DNA of 13,353 bases from Clostridiales bacterium (lineage in GTDB: Bacteria > Bacillota > Clostridia > Oscillospirales > QAMX01), in the NCBI GenBank assembly GCA_003149835.1, contig QAMX01000016.1, forward strand, positions 1-13,353. Direction: 5' to 3'. The notes under the pieces are model-generated. The model was not told the origin of the DNA and searched no databases. It saw only the letters and a list, made by a program, of their open reading frames with translations. Both the position numbers and the translations under genes were made by a program. Positions 1-6,791 of this stretch are shown here, piece after piece. How positions within the stretch are numbered: position 1 is the first letter of the stretch; each line of letters starts with the position of its first letter.

Positions 1-659
1 TCGTAATGAGGCATCAAAGGTCTTAAATGGGAAATATCATTGACAAATGAAATACGCTCCCGGCCGTCTGACGTGTATTTGTACTTGCTGACGGATGTAT
101 GGGAAATCGTGTTGCAAAACTGATCGTCTTCCTCTTTTAAAATGCCGACGCCGGAGTGTAAAAAACTGTTTCCGATAGAGCCGTGGGCAATTATGAGGAT
201 GCGTTTGCCGAAACCAAAGCGCTTCCGTAGATATAGATGGATGGCCCAACATCTGTCCAGTGCAGCTTGTTCCCCCAAGCTGTCAAAACATCGGTCGGAT
301 TCGCCCCACACGATATCCGGGCAATATGTCAGTTTATCATAATAGCGGGACAGGTCGTTCAACGATTGACCGACATACCCCACAGAAGTTCCCTTCTCAA
401 TCATTTCGGGCAGCAACTCAATGGTGGGACGCTCTTTCATCCTGGAAACCGCACAAGCTGCCGTGCACACGCAACGAAGCAACGGGCTTGAAAACACTGC
501 ATCAAACTCGTAATCCTTTAAACGTTCCCCCAATAACTCGGCCTGTTTGAAGCCCAGCTCTGATAAGCAGTAGTCATTGTGTCCGCGGCCCTCATCGTTT
601 CCAACATCGGGCTGCGCGTGGCGCACATAAAAAATTTCTAACTTCTGAATTTCACTCAT
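1..659 (-). CDS. Histidine phosphatase superfamily protein (phosphoglycerate mutase-like), 3' end cut off by window edge
   Basis: The frame stays open from an ATG at 659 to the left edge, giving 219 codons with no stop, so the gene continues outside. The start has a strong GAGGAGAGAG site about 6-9 nt upstream. Family signatures are visible in order: VRHAQ with the phosphate-accepting His14 (RHA instead of the usual RHG), FSSPLLRCVCTA at 56-67, Glu85 in the LLPEMIEKG segment as likely acid, and IIAHGS at 156-161 with His159. The C-terminal part (HTSVSKYKY, FVNDISHL) also fits. The family removes phosphate from sugars, nucleotides or proteins in the cytosol; the substrate cannot be told here. 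The codons (TTA, TTG, ATA, many A/T third positions) are clearly more AT-rich than in the other genes, suggesting a different origin. It is separated from the next gene by about 250 bp, so it is probably a separate unit. Confidence 0.88.
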   Translation of the reverse strand, partial: MSEIQKLEIFYVRHAQPDVGNDEGRGHNDYCLSELGFKQAELLGERLKDYEFDAVFSSPLLRCVCTAACAVSRMKERPTIELLPEMIEKGTSVGYVGQSLNDLSRYYDKLTYCPDIVWGESDRCFDSLGEQAALDRCWAIHLYLRKRFGFGKRILIIAHGSIGNSFLHSGVGILKEEDDQFCNTISHTSVSKYKYTSDGRERISFVNDISHLRPLMPHY

Positions 660-713
660 ATTCTTACTCTCTCCTCACCCACCCGTTCTCTTTTGGCGTG
701 ATATTTTATAAAC

Positions 714-730
714 ATGCCTTAAATAGGCAT
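714..730. repeat. Short perfect inverted repeat upstream of the histidine phosphatase gene
   Basis: ATGCCT and AGGCAT flank the five bases TAAAT. It lies about 55-70 bp upstream of the phosphatase ATG, next to an AT-rich TTTATAAAATAT stretch (minus strand) that could be a -10 region. Its position would suit an operator, but no matching -35 box at good spacing is seen, so the role is inference. Confidence 0.35.
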
Positions 731-850
731 TTGAGCAAACATAACCTTGAATTTAAAAGGGCAATCAACGAAACAGCAGAATGAAAGTGCATGTCATACA
801 AAGAGATCTGGACGAAAACGAATCACACGAATAGAAAGAGCAAACCTCGC

Positions 851-900
851 GCAGCGCCGTTGAGAGGGCGCAGAATCGGAAAATCGTCTGACGGCGCTGC
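851..900. repeat. 10-bp perfect inverted repeat with 30-nt loop
   Basis: GCAGCGCCGT (851-860) is the exact reverse complement of ACGGCGCTGC (891-900). It lies 9 bp beyond the stop codon of the minus-strand TIM-barrel gene, where a transcript end is expected. The T content after it on the minus strand is modest (GGTTTGCTCTTTC), so it is not a textbook intrinsic terminator. It may be a 3'-end stabilising hairpin. The remainder of 660-908 holds no convincing gene. Confidence 0.4.
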
Positions 901-908
901 CGGACGGC

Positions 909-1766
909 TTAGAACGACGCGGCGGCGCGCTGCGCCAGAGACGCTACCCGGCAGGCCCGCTTCAAGGCCTCGGTGAGAAATTCTTCGACAGGCATTTTGC
1001 CATAAGCGTCGTTTTCAAAGCGGTTTGGCTTACTGCGGACACAAAGCTCAAAGGTCAGCGTGTCGGTAAAATGGTATTTTGCCAGCTCGGCGGCGATGGC
1101 GTGCCAGTCGCAGATTCCGTCAAAGGGCAGCAGATGCAGATCGTCGGTCCAGAAAATCCGCTCCCCGTGAAAATCGCGGATGCCGAGGTTGTCGTTGAGA
1201 TGCGTGGAGAGGATTTTTTCGCCGTAAAGGCTCATCAGATTTCGGCCTCGGTTATAGCACTGCTCATGCCCTGTGTCCCAGCAAAAGCCGACGTGCCTGC
1301 AACCGTGAAATGCGCTCATCAGAGCTGCCAGGTATTCCTCGCCCTCGGTGTTTTCAAATGCGATTTTTACGCCCAGACGCTCCGCCTCGACGACGACCTC
1401 GCCGAAACGGTGAACGCCGGCGTCGGTCGGCTGGTGATCCTCGAAGCCGATAAAAGCGTGCGCCACCATCAGCGGAATTTCGTTGGAGGCGCAGGCGGCC
1501 AGACAGTGCTTTAATTCCGTTACCGCCGCCGCCGAGGCCGCCTGATCTTCTTTCCAGAAATCCGCCGCACGGCTGAAAGGCGCGTGCAGGGACTGATAAA
1601 GCATGCCGGTTTCTCTGGCAGCTTTTTTATAGGCGGCGATATCGGCAGCCTCGTGCCACATGGTAAAAAAACCGTCGAAACCGCGCCGCTGAAAGAGCCG
1701 AATCTGCTCCTCGACCGGAAGCGCGAATTGCTCGCTGACGCCAAGACATAATTTTGTTCCGCGCAC
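909..1766 (-). CDS. Sugar phosphate isomerase/epimerase-like TIM-barrel protein
   Basis: This 285-residue protein has the features of the xylose isomerase-like TIM-barrel superfamily (AP endonuclease 2-type fold). Likely metal ligands at strand ends are visible: Glu138 in IAFENTEGEEY, Asp164 and His167 in CWDTGHE, His189 in STHLNDN, and Glu240 in LTFEL. HAPFS near residue 61 is also typical. Members isomerise or epimerise sugars such as inosose, tagatose or hydroxypyruvate; the substrate here is unknown. I chose GTG at 1766 because AGGGGG sits 7 nt upstream and the protein then begins right before the first beta strand (TKLCLGVS). A longer reading from GTG 1832 would begin inside a hairpin and add unconserved residues. 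It is the third minus-strand gene after rex and the lipoprotein gene, but a hairpin lies between it and the latter, so cotranscription is uncertain. Confidence 0.82.
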   Translation of the reverse strand: MRGTKLCLGVSEQFALPVEEQIRLFQRRGFDGFFTMWHEAADIAAYKKAARETGMLYQSLHAPFSRAADFWKEDQAASAAAVTELKHCLAACASNEIPLMVAHAFIGFEDHQPTDAGVHRFGEVVVEAERLGVKIAFENTEGEEYLAALMSAFHGCRHVGFCWDTGHEQCYNRGRNLMSLYGEKILSTHLNDNLGIRDFHGERIFWTDDLHLLPFDGICDWHAIAAELAKYHFTDTLTFELCVRSKPNRFENDAYGKMPVEEFLTEALKRACRVASLAQRAAASF

Positions 1767-1810
1767 ACGACCACCCCCTGATTCAATGAATGAGCCCCTA
1801 AATGGAATTT

Positions 1811-1835
1811 GCCGTGCCCATGTTTCGGGCACGGC
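1811..1835 (-). terminator. Perfect 9-bp hairpin after the lipoprotein gene, possible terminator
   Basis: GCCGTGCCC (1811-1819) and GGGCACGGC (1827-1835) form a perfect stem with a 7-nt loop. It lies 45 bp downstream of the lipoprotein stop codon and 45 bp before the TIM-barrel start. The sequence after it on the minus strand (AAATTCCATTT) is only partly T-rich, so termination may be weak or absent. Confidence 0.5.
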
Positions 1836-1879
1836 TCCATCTCCGTTCCGGTTTCAGGCGCGGAGATATCTGGCCGCGC

Positions 1880-2629
1880 TCAATACCGTTCAAACATATC
1901 GTTTTCGGCGTTGTAAAGATAGGCCGACAATCCGTCAAAGGAGATGGCGAAGCGGCGCATAATGCTGCCGGGGTCGGCGGCGCTGGAAACGGAAACGTCG
2001 TAATAATGCTCGTCGCCGATGACGATAACGTCGTTGAGCTGCGCTTCCAGTTCAATGGTCGCTTCGCCCAGAATGCCGTAGGTGAGGTTGATCGCGTACA
2101 CCTTGGCGTCCTCGGCGGACAGCTCGCCCTCTTCGGGTTCAGGCAGCGTCGGCTCGTCCGGCTGATAGGCGGTTTGACCGGAAAGGTCGATGCCGAACTG
2201 TCCGGCGCCGTCTCCGACCGTTACAAACAGCGCTTTGTCGCGGCCGTAATTCTGGCGAATGGTCAGGTATACGCTGTCGAGCAGACCGCGCAGCGCCTCT
2301 TCCGATTCGCTTTCGGCGAGCGCCGAAGCGCTGCCGAAAACGACCCGCGCCTCCGACGGAGTGACCTCGGCGCTGAGCAGATCGAATTCGACGCCGAGCT
2401 GCGCGGCCAGAGCGGTGAGAATGGCGGCCGGCGTCGTGTCGCCCTCGTACCCGTAATAGGCGGTCGCAGGAGTCCCCGTGCGGTTATCGACGAGAACAGC
2501 CGTGTAAGTCTGCGCCTCTTCCGGCTGCCCCGGCGTCGTCGCGGAAGGGTCGCCGTTTTCGCCGCAGGCGGCGCAGGAAAAAAGGAGCGCAAGAGCCAAG
2601 AGCGCAAGGGTCAGTCGTTTCATAAACAT
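1880..2629 (-). CDS. Lipoprotein with GerMN-like domain
   Basis: The 249-residue product starts with MFMKR, a hydrophobic stretch and LFSCAAC, giving a likely lipobox with the lipidated Cys at 19 (alternatively 22), then a Pro/Gly/Thr-rich linker. Residues about 40-150 contain a pattern resembling the GerMN domain of spore-germination and sporulation lipoproteins: a strand pair, a helix with SEEALRGLL, SVYLTIRQNYG and a VTVGDG turn followed by FGIDLS. The remaining 100 residues form an acidic segment (PEPEEGELS) and a beta-rich C-terminus I do not recognise. It probably sits on the outer face of the membrane. I chose ATG 2629 because GGAGG lies 10 nt upstream; TTG 2635 and ATG 2623 are alternatives. 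It begins 45 bp after rex on the same strand, so the two are probably cotranscribed. The GerMN assignment is by eye and moderate. Confidence 0.72.
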   Translation of the reverse strand: MFMKRLTLALLALALLFSCAACGENGDPSATTPGQPEEAQTYTAVLVDNRTGTPATAYYGYEGDTTPAAILTALAAQLGVEFDLLSAEVTPSEARVVFGSASALAESESEEALRGLLDSVYLTIRQNYGRDKALFVTVGDGAGQFGIDLSGQTAYQPDEPTLPEPEEGELSAEDAKVYAINLTYGILGEATIELEAQLNDVIVIGDEHYYDVSVSSAADPGSIMRRFAISFDGLSAYLYNAENDMFERY

Positions 2630-2674
2630 GGTCAATGTTCCTCCAGGAGAAGCGCCGCGGCGCGCACAGAAAAA

Positions 2675-3334
2675 CTAACGCGCGTCGTAAATTTTGTTTT
2701 CCAGATCGGTCAGACGGTAGCAAAGCGTCGTCAGCGAGTCGGAAAGATGGACGTTTTGGATCAGCGTACTCGCCTCAAAACGGGCGAGGTCGCCCTTTGT
2801 AAAATTCCAGATCGCCTTGACCCCGCATTTTTTCAGCAGCTCCGCGCCGGCGGCGGCGGCCTCCGTCGGCACGGTGAGAATGCCGATATCCGGTTTGGGC
2901 AGGCCGCTCATGACCTGCTCGATCTCCGACACATCGCTTACCGTGACGCCGCCGACGGTTTGCCCGACGACCGCCGGATCGCTGTCAAAGGCGGCGATGA
3001 GGCGAAAACCGCGCTTTTCGAAGTCAAAATTTTCCAAGAGCGAACCGCCGATGCGGCCGACGCCGATCATAATCAGGCCGTAGTTCTGATCGAAGCCGAG
3101 GATTTTCGTGATTTCCCGGTGCAGATGCTCGACGTCATAGCCGCAGCCCTGTTGGCCGAAGTCGCCGAAACAGTTAAAATCCTGCCGCACCTGAGAGGCG
3201 GTCAGCTCCATGCAGTCGGCCAGCTCGCGGGAGGAGATCTGCTTGATACCGCTCAGATACATCTCATGGAGATAGCGGTAGTATCTCGGCAACCGGCGAA
3301 TCACCGCCATGGAAATGAAACCGTGTCTGCTCAT
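2675..3334 (-). CDS. rex: Redox-sensing transcriptional repressor Rex
   Basis: Rex senses the NADH/NAD+ ratio and represses fermentation and respiration genes when NADH is low. The 219 residues are full length for the family. An N-terminal winged helix spans about 9-80, with the highly conserved AVIRRLPRYYRYL, TASQVRQDFNCFG and GFxQQGxGY-type region (FGDFGQQGCGY). A Rossmann fold follows with GVGRIG at 91-96 and Asp117 in AAFDSD, which fits NAD(H) rather than NADP(H) binding. The C-terminal helix (SDSLTTLCYRLTDLENKIY) is the swapped dimerisation helix. ATG 3334 has AAAGGAG 11 nt upstream. I searched the visible intergenic regions for an obvious Rex operator of the TTGTGAA...TTCACAA type and did not find one, so targets in this window are not shown. 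Confidence 0.96.
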   Translation of the reverse strand: MSRHGFISMAVIRRLPRYYRYLHEMYLSGIKQISSRELADCMELTASQVRQDFNCFGDFGQQGCGYDVEHLHREITKILGFDQNYGLIMIGVGRIGGSLLENFDFEKRGFRLIAAFDSDPAVVGQTVGGVTVSDVSEIEQVMSGLPKPDIGILTVPTEAAAAGAELLKKCGVKAIWNFTKGDLARFEASTLIQNVHLSDSLTTLCYRLTDLENKIYDAR

Positions 3335-3396
3335 GTTTGAAGCAACTCCTTTTGTGGGGCTTGACAGCCGTAAGCGGAAAACGTAGAGAAAGGGAC

Positions 3397-3426
3397 TTTA
3401 TGCGGATGAAAAAGGGCGTCCGGCAA
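3397..3426 (-). promoter_or_regulatory. Candidate rex promoter
   Basis: On the minus strand TTGCCG (3426-3421) and CATAAA (3402-3397) are separated by 18 bp, each matching the sigma-A consensus at four of six positions, about 65 bp upstream of the rex start. The rest of 3335-3558 has no gene I can support. A weak GCCT/AGGC hairpin followed by TGTTTTT at 3461-3445 (minus strand) could help end icd transcription. Confidence 0.3.
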
Positions 3427-3558
3427 ACGTAGAAAAAAACGGGAAAAACAGCCTGAAAGGCGCCGCAGCTCCGCCGCGCGGAAAGGTTTCGGCGGCAGCG
3501 GGACGCGCCGGAGAGACATGCGCGGAGTTTCCCGAAACGAACGCCGTCCGCACAGGGG

Positions 3559-4707
3559 TCAGCGCGACATCGTCTCCATCACATAATCGGCGAATTCCGC
3601 GCCGGTCGCGCCGGTGTCGCGGCCGGTGATCTTCATGGCCGCATTTTCGCCGGAACAGACGTCCAGAGCGCCGGCGAGGACGTTGGCTTTATCGGCGTAG
3701 CCGATGTGTTCAAGGAGCAGCACGCAGGCGCGGAGCACCGACGAGGGATCGGCGTACTGCGCGCGGCCCTGCTCGACCATGCGCGGCGCCGAACCGTGAA
3801 TCGCCTCGAACATCGCGTATTTCTTGCCGATGTTGGCGCTGCCCGCCGTGCCCACGCCGCCCTGAATCTCGGCGGCCTCGTCGGTGAGAATGTCGCCGTA
3901 GAGGTTCGGCAAAACAATGACGCTGAAATCGGAGCGGCGCTTTTCATCGATGAGTTTGGCGCTCATGATGTCGACAAACCAGTTGTCATGCGTGATATTC
4001 GGGTATTCCTTGGCGATCTGCTCAAAAATATCCAGGAACTTGCCGTCGGTCGTCTTGATGATGTTGGCCTTGGTCACCGCGTCCACGCGCGTGCGGCCGG
4101 TCTTGACGGCGTATTCAAAGGCGAGGCGGATCAGACGCTCCGTGCCCTGCGTCGTCGTGACACAGAAATCAACGGCCAGATCGTCGGTGACGTGGACGCC
4201 TTGGCTGCCGACCGCGTAGGAGCCCTCGGTATTCTCGCGGAAGAACACCCAGTCGATCTTTTTCGAGGGGATTTTGACGGGGCGGACGTTGGCGAACAGG
4301 TCGAGCGCCTTGCGCATGGCGACGTTTGCGCTCTCGATATTGGGCCACGGGTCGCCGGCCTTCGGCGTCGTCGTCGGCCCTTTTAAAATGACGTGGCATT
4401 TTTTCAACTCGTCCAGAACGTCGTCGGGGATCGCCTTGCCGCAGGCGGCGCGGTTTTCAATCGTCAGGCCGCCGATTGAACGGAATTCGACCTTGCCGCT
4501 CCGGACTTCGTCGGCCAGCAGGAAGCGGAGCACGCGCTCGCCCTGCGCGGTGATGGCCGGACCGATGCCGTCGCCGCCGCAGACGCCGACGACAATGGGG
4601 GACAGCGCCGCGTAGTCGACGAAATCGCCCTCGTTTTTCATGCGCTCGACGCGCGCGAGCTGGGACTGGATGATCTTTTCAAATTGGTTTTGGGCAGCCT
4701 GTGTCAT
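3559..4707 (-). CDS. icd: Isocitrate/isopropylmalate dehydrogenase family protein, probably isocitrate dehydrogenase
   Basis: This 382-residue enzyme belongs to the beta-decarboxylating dehydrogenases and probably oxidises isocitrate to 2-oxoglutarate, supplying glutamate carbon. Seen in order: GGDGIGP (44-50), ILKGPTTTP (107-114), the isocitrate-type substrate loop with Ser126, Asn128, Arg132 and Arg142, RENTEGSY (157-164), Lys213 in VTKANI, Asp246, the metal ligands Asp272 and Asp276 in NLYGDILTDEAAE, and IHGSAP (303-308). The SxNxxxR loop separates it from isopropylmalate dehydrogenases. The coenzyme-discriminating pair after HGSAP is Arg-Met, neither the Lys-Tyr of NADP enzymes nor the Asp-Ile of NAD enzymes, so the cofactor is open. 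The first 35 residues form an extra polar helix before the domain. ATG 4707 has GGAGGAA about 8 nt upstream. It appears monocistronic, with its own strong promoter. Confidence 0.85.
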   Translation of the reverse strand: MTQAAQNQFEKIIQSQLARVERMKNEGDFVDYAALSPIVVGVCGGDGIGPAITAQGERVLRFLLADEVRSGKVEFRSIGGLTIENRAACGKAIPDDVLDELKKCHVILKGPTTTPKAGDPWPNIESANVAMRKALDLFANVRPVKIPSKKIDWVFFRENTEGSYAVGSQGVHVTDDLAVDFCVTTTQGTERLIRLAFEYAVKTGRTRVDAVTKANIIKTTDGKFLDIFEQIAKEYPNITHDNWFVDIMSAKLIDEKRRSDFSVIVLPNLYGDILTDEAAEIQGGVGTAGSANIGKKYAMFEAIHGSAPRMVEQGRAQYADPSSVLRACVLLLEHIGYADKANVLAGALDVCSGENAAMKITGRDTGATGAEFADYVMETMSR

Positions 4708-4778
4708 ATTTTCAATTCCTCCGTATACTTTTCAGACAGGGATCGGCGATAAATGGGCTAAAAATCAGCACTATATAT

Positions 4779-4807
4779 ATTTTACATGGATTTGCGCGGA
4801 TTGTCAA
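4779..4807 (-). promoter_or_regulatory. Strong sigma-A promoter for icd
   Basis: The minus strand reads TTGACA (4807-4802), a 17-bp spacer, then TAAAAT (4784-4779). This is a perfect -35, ideal spacing and a five-of-six -10. Predicted start is near 4772, giving a leader of about 65 nt to the icd ATG. The first copy of a duplicated 19-mer overlaps the spacer and the -35, which suggests an operator. Confidence 0.78.
4787..4805. repeat. 19-bp direct repeat, copy 1 (over the icd promoter)
   Basis: TGGATTTGCGCGGATTGTC occupies the spacer and part of the -35 of the icd promoter. A second copy, differing at two positions, lies 145 bp away at 4932-4950. Duplication of promoter sequence outside any gene suggests paired binding sites, but no known regulator motif was recognised. 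Confidence 0.6.
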
Positions 4808-4836
4808 GCGGACGCCTGTAAGGCAATTACATATAG

Positions 4837-4866
4837 TTATCCATGATATCCACATAGTTTTCCACA
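4837..4866 (+). other. Cluster of three DnaA-box-like 9-mers
   Basis: TTATCCATG (4837-4845), ATATCCACA (4846-4854) and TTTTCCACA (4858-4866) follow each other in the same orientation. The third matches the TTWTNCACA consensus fully, the second at eight of nine positions, the first at seven. An AT-rich TATATATATTTTA stretch lies about 55 bp away. No dnaA, dnaN or gyrB is in the window, so this is more likely a titration or regulatory cluster than oriC; chance occurrence is possible. Confidence 0.4.
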
Positions 4867-4931
4867 TTAGGAAATCGACCGCGCGCCTAAGAAAAACAGC
4901 AAAAAAACGCGGAATGGACAAGGCGCGAAAG

Positions 4932-4950
4932 TGGATTTGCGTGGATTGTT
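4932..4950. repeat. 19-bp direct repeat, copy 2
   Basis: TGGATTTGCGTGGATTGTT repeats the promoter-overlapping 19-mer at 4787-4805 with two changes. It is not itself next to a recognisable promoter. Confidence 0.6.
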
Positions 4951-5095
4951 TCGACCGCAGCCGCTTCTGTCGGACGCCGCTTTTTGGCGGCGCTTCTCGC
5001 CGTCCGCCCTTCGGCGGGCGGCAAAACAGAAAAAACACGGCGGGCAGCCTCAAAACGACAAAAAACGGAGATTACTTATGGTAATATCAGGGATT

Positions 5096-6112
5096 TCAGA
5101 AGGCGTCGGAAACCGGCATGGTCGCACAGGCGTTCAGATCCAGCCCCGCGGTTTCGCCGCTTTGAAAGGCGTAGAAGGCGGCGCAGCCGATCATAGCTGC
5201 GTTGTCGCCGCAGAGCCGCGCCGGAGGGATGCGGACGTTCAGGCCGCGCTCGCCGCCGCGCCGCCGCACCGCCTCTCGGAGAAACGAGTTGGCCGCGACG
5301 CCGCCGCAGAGCGCAATGGTTTTCCGGCCGCGCAGAGACGCGGCGAGCAGCAGCCGGTCGGTCAGCAGTCCGGCGACGCGCTCCGAGACGGCGCGCGCCA
5401 GCGCCGCGCGGTCAAAGGCCTCTCCGCGCGCTTCACAGGTGTGAACAAGGTTGATGACCGCCGTTTTCAGGCCGGAAAAGGAGCAGTCGAGCGGCGCGTC
5501 GGCAAACGAGGGGCGCGGCAGACGAAAGTCGCCGCAGGTGTCGGCGGTTCGCGCCAGCGCGTCCAGCTCCTTGCCGCCGGGATAGGGATAGCCGAGGATG
5601 CGCGCCACCTTGTCGAAGGCCTCGCCCGCCGCGTCGTCGCGCGTGGAGCCGAGGATCTCGATGTCGCTGTAATCCCTGACGTCTGCGAACAGCGTATGGC
5701 CGCCGGAGGCCACGAGACAGACAAACGGAGGGACGAGCTCGGGAAACGCGATGTAATTGGCGGCGATATGTCCGCGGATGTGATGGACGGGGATCAGCGG
5801 CACGCCGAGCGCGAAGCTTGCGGCCTTGGCAAAGCTGACGCCGGTGAGCAGAGCGCCGATCAGGCCGGGCGCGGCCGTCACCGCGACCGCGTCGATGTCG
5901 CCGCGGCTGAGGCCGGAGTCGGCCAGCGTATGCTCGACGGTCTGAGAGATGGTCTCGATGTGCCGCCGCGAGGCGAGCTCAGGCACGACTCCGCCGTATT
6001 CGGCGTGCATCTGAATCTGGGAATAGACCGTCTCGGCGAGAACGGTCCGGCCGTTTTCGGTCAGCGCCGCGGCTGTTTCGTCGCAGGAGGTTTCGATGGA
6101 GAGGATTTTCAT
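5096..6112 (-). CDS. tsaD: tRNA N6-adenosine threonylcarbamoyltransferase TsaD
   Basis: TsaD transfers the threonylcarbamoyl group from threonylcarbamoyl-AMP to A37 of ANN-decoding tRNAs, working with TsaB and TsaE in bacteria. The 338-residue length is normal. Signatures seen: MKILSIETSCDET at the N-terminus, the metal-binding HHIRGH (110-115, His111 and His115), SGGHT (136-140), DDAAGEAFDKVAR (159-171), FSGLKTA (212-218), CGGVAANSFLR and CGDNAAM near the end. ATG 6112 gives the canonical N-terminus; its ribosome site is weak (AAGGG 12-13 nt upstream). A TTG at 6139 with AAAGGAAG just upstream would add nine residues and cannot be excluded. It lies downstream of rimI with a 211-bp gap. The partner genes tsaB and tsaE are not in the window. 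Confidence 0.97.
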   Translation of the reverse strand: MKILSIETSCDETAAALTENGRTVLAETVYSQIQMHAEYGGVVPELASRRHIETISQTVEHTLADSGLSRGDIDAVAVTAAPGLIGALLTGVSFAKAASFALGVPLIPVHHIRGHIAANYIAFPELVPPFVCLVASGGHTLFADVRDYSDIEILGSTRDDAAGEAFDKVARILGYPYPGGKELDALARTADTCGDFRLPRPSFADAPLDCSFSGLKTAVINLVHTCEARGEAFDRAALARAVSERVAGLLTDRLLLAASLRGRKTIALCGGVAANSFLREAVRRRGGERGLNVRIPPARLCGDNAAMIGCAAFYAFQSGETAGLDLNACATMPVSDAF

Positions 6113-6323
6113 AGTTCGTACGACGCCCTTGCCAGGCAAAGGCTTCCTTTCGTCGGAATTGGAGCCGGTTTCCGCGCCGCCGGCTTTGCGCCATGCGTAG
6201 GAACATCGGCCGCGGCCGCGATTGTTGCGCCGGTCAGGCCCGAATCAAGTCCCGCCGCCGGCCTTCCCCGCAAAAACGGGAACGCACGGAAAGCGTAAAG
6301 CACAGCCGTCCGGCCTCTCCTGA

Positions 6324-6791
6324 TCATTCGCTCTCAGGCTCCGTAAGGTTTAGGCTCATCAGCACAGCGTCCTCGGGCGGGCAGGCGTAATAGCCGCGTC
6401 GCCGCCCGGTGCGGCGGAAGCCGAAACGCCGGTAGAGCGCCTGTGCCGCTTCGTTGGAGGCGCGCACTTCGAGGTGGACCGTCAGCGCTCCGAGCGCGCG
6501 GGCGCTTTCGAGCAGCTGGGAGAGAAGCCGCGCGCCGAACCCGCGGCGGCGAAAGCGTTCGGCGACGGCGATGGTCGTGATTTCAAATTCGTCGCAGACC
6601 AGCAGCCCGCCGCCGTAGCCGGCGCAGACGCCGTCCGCGAGAAGAACGAAGTAGTGGGCGAGCGGGTTGTTCAGCTCGCCGGCCAGCATATCATAGCTCC
6701 ACGGGTCGGAAAAGCAGGCGTTTTCCAGCGCGGAAACGTCGCCGACGTGGTACATGGTCATCGGCAGCAGCACCGGCTCGCCGTTATTCAT
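6324..6791 (-). CDS. rimI: Ribosomal protein bS18-alanine N-acetyltransferase RimI
   Basis: This GNAT-fold enzyme of 155 residues is expected to acetylate the N-terminal alanine of ribosomal protein S18. Seen: an N-terminal ENACFSDPWS segment (23-32) typical of RimI, the acetyl-CoA loop RRRGFGA (81-87) after ITTIAV, and LEVRASNEAAQALYRRFGF (107-125) with Glu108 and Tyr120 at the catalytic positions. I chose ATG 6791 because AGAGGG lies 8 nt upstream; GTG 6800 has no room for a ribosome site. The start overlaps the end of the phosphatase gene by 8 nt (ATGAATAA), indicating translational coupling. Other GNAT substrates are possible, but the link to tsaD supports RimI. Confidence 0.9.
   Translation of the reverse strand: MNNGEPVLLPMTMYHVGDVSALENACFSDPWSYDMLAGELNNPLAHYFVLLADGVCAGYGGGLLVCDEFEITTIAVAERFRRRGFGARLLSQLLESARALGALTVHLEVRASNEAAQALYRRFGFRRTGRRRGYYACPPEDAVLMSLNLTEPESE

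Larger units (their letters stand above)
4708..5095. other. 388-bp intergenic region between tsaD and icd
   Basis: I see no convincing gene here. It holds the icd promoter, the DnaA-like cluster, the repeated 19-mer, and two GC-rich hairpins: CGCCGC/GCGGCG (4975-4992, loop TTTTTG) and CCGCCC/GGGCGG (5004-5021). The hairpins follow the tsaD stop on the minus strand and are preceded, not followed, by T-runs (5065-5025), so they are not standard intrinsic terminators but may still mark the transcript end. Confidence 0.6.

Noticed and set aside
1..252. Small minus-strand frame at 37-252
   Set aside because: It is in a different frame from the histidine phosphatase, which runs through the same DNA with conserved motifs.
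1767..1832. GTG 1832 as start of the TIM-barrel gene
   Set aside because: It lies inside the 1811-1835 hairpin and has no ribosome site; GTG 1766 has AGGGGG at proper spacing.
1802..3340. 512-codon plus-strand open frame
   Set aside because: It lies opposite rex and the lipoprotein gene, which have clear families and ribosome sites; the Arg/Gly-rich product has no domain.
4837..4866. Chromosomal replication origin
   Set aside because: Only three boxes, and none of the usual neighbours (dnaA, dnaN, recF, gyrB, rpmH) are present; kept only as a DnaA-like cluster.
4708..5053. Possible 113-codon minus-strand protein in the gap upstream of icd
   Set aside because: It overlaps the icd promoter, has no good ribosome site and resembles no family.
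4911..6298. Long plus-strand open frame across tsaD, starting with a plausible GGAG-ATG at 5067-5080
   Set aside because: It is antisense to the fully conserved tsaD, has no recognisable domain and its composition is that of an opposite-strand reading of a GC-rich gene.
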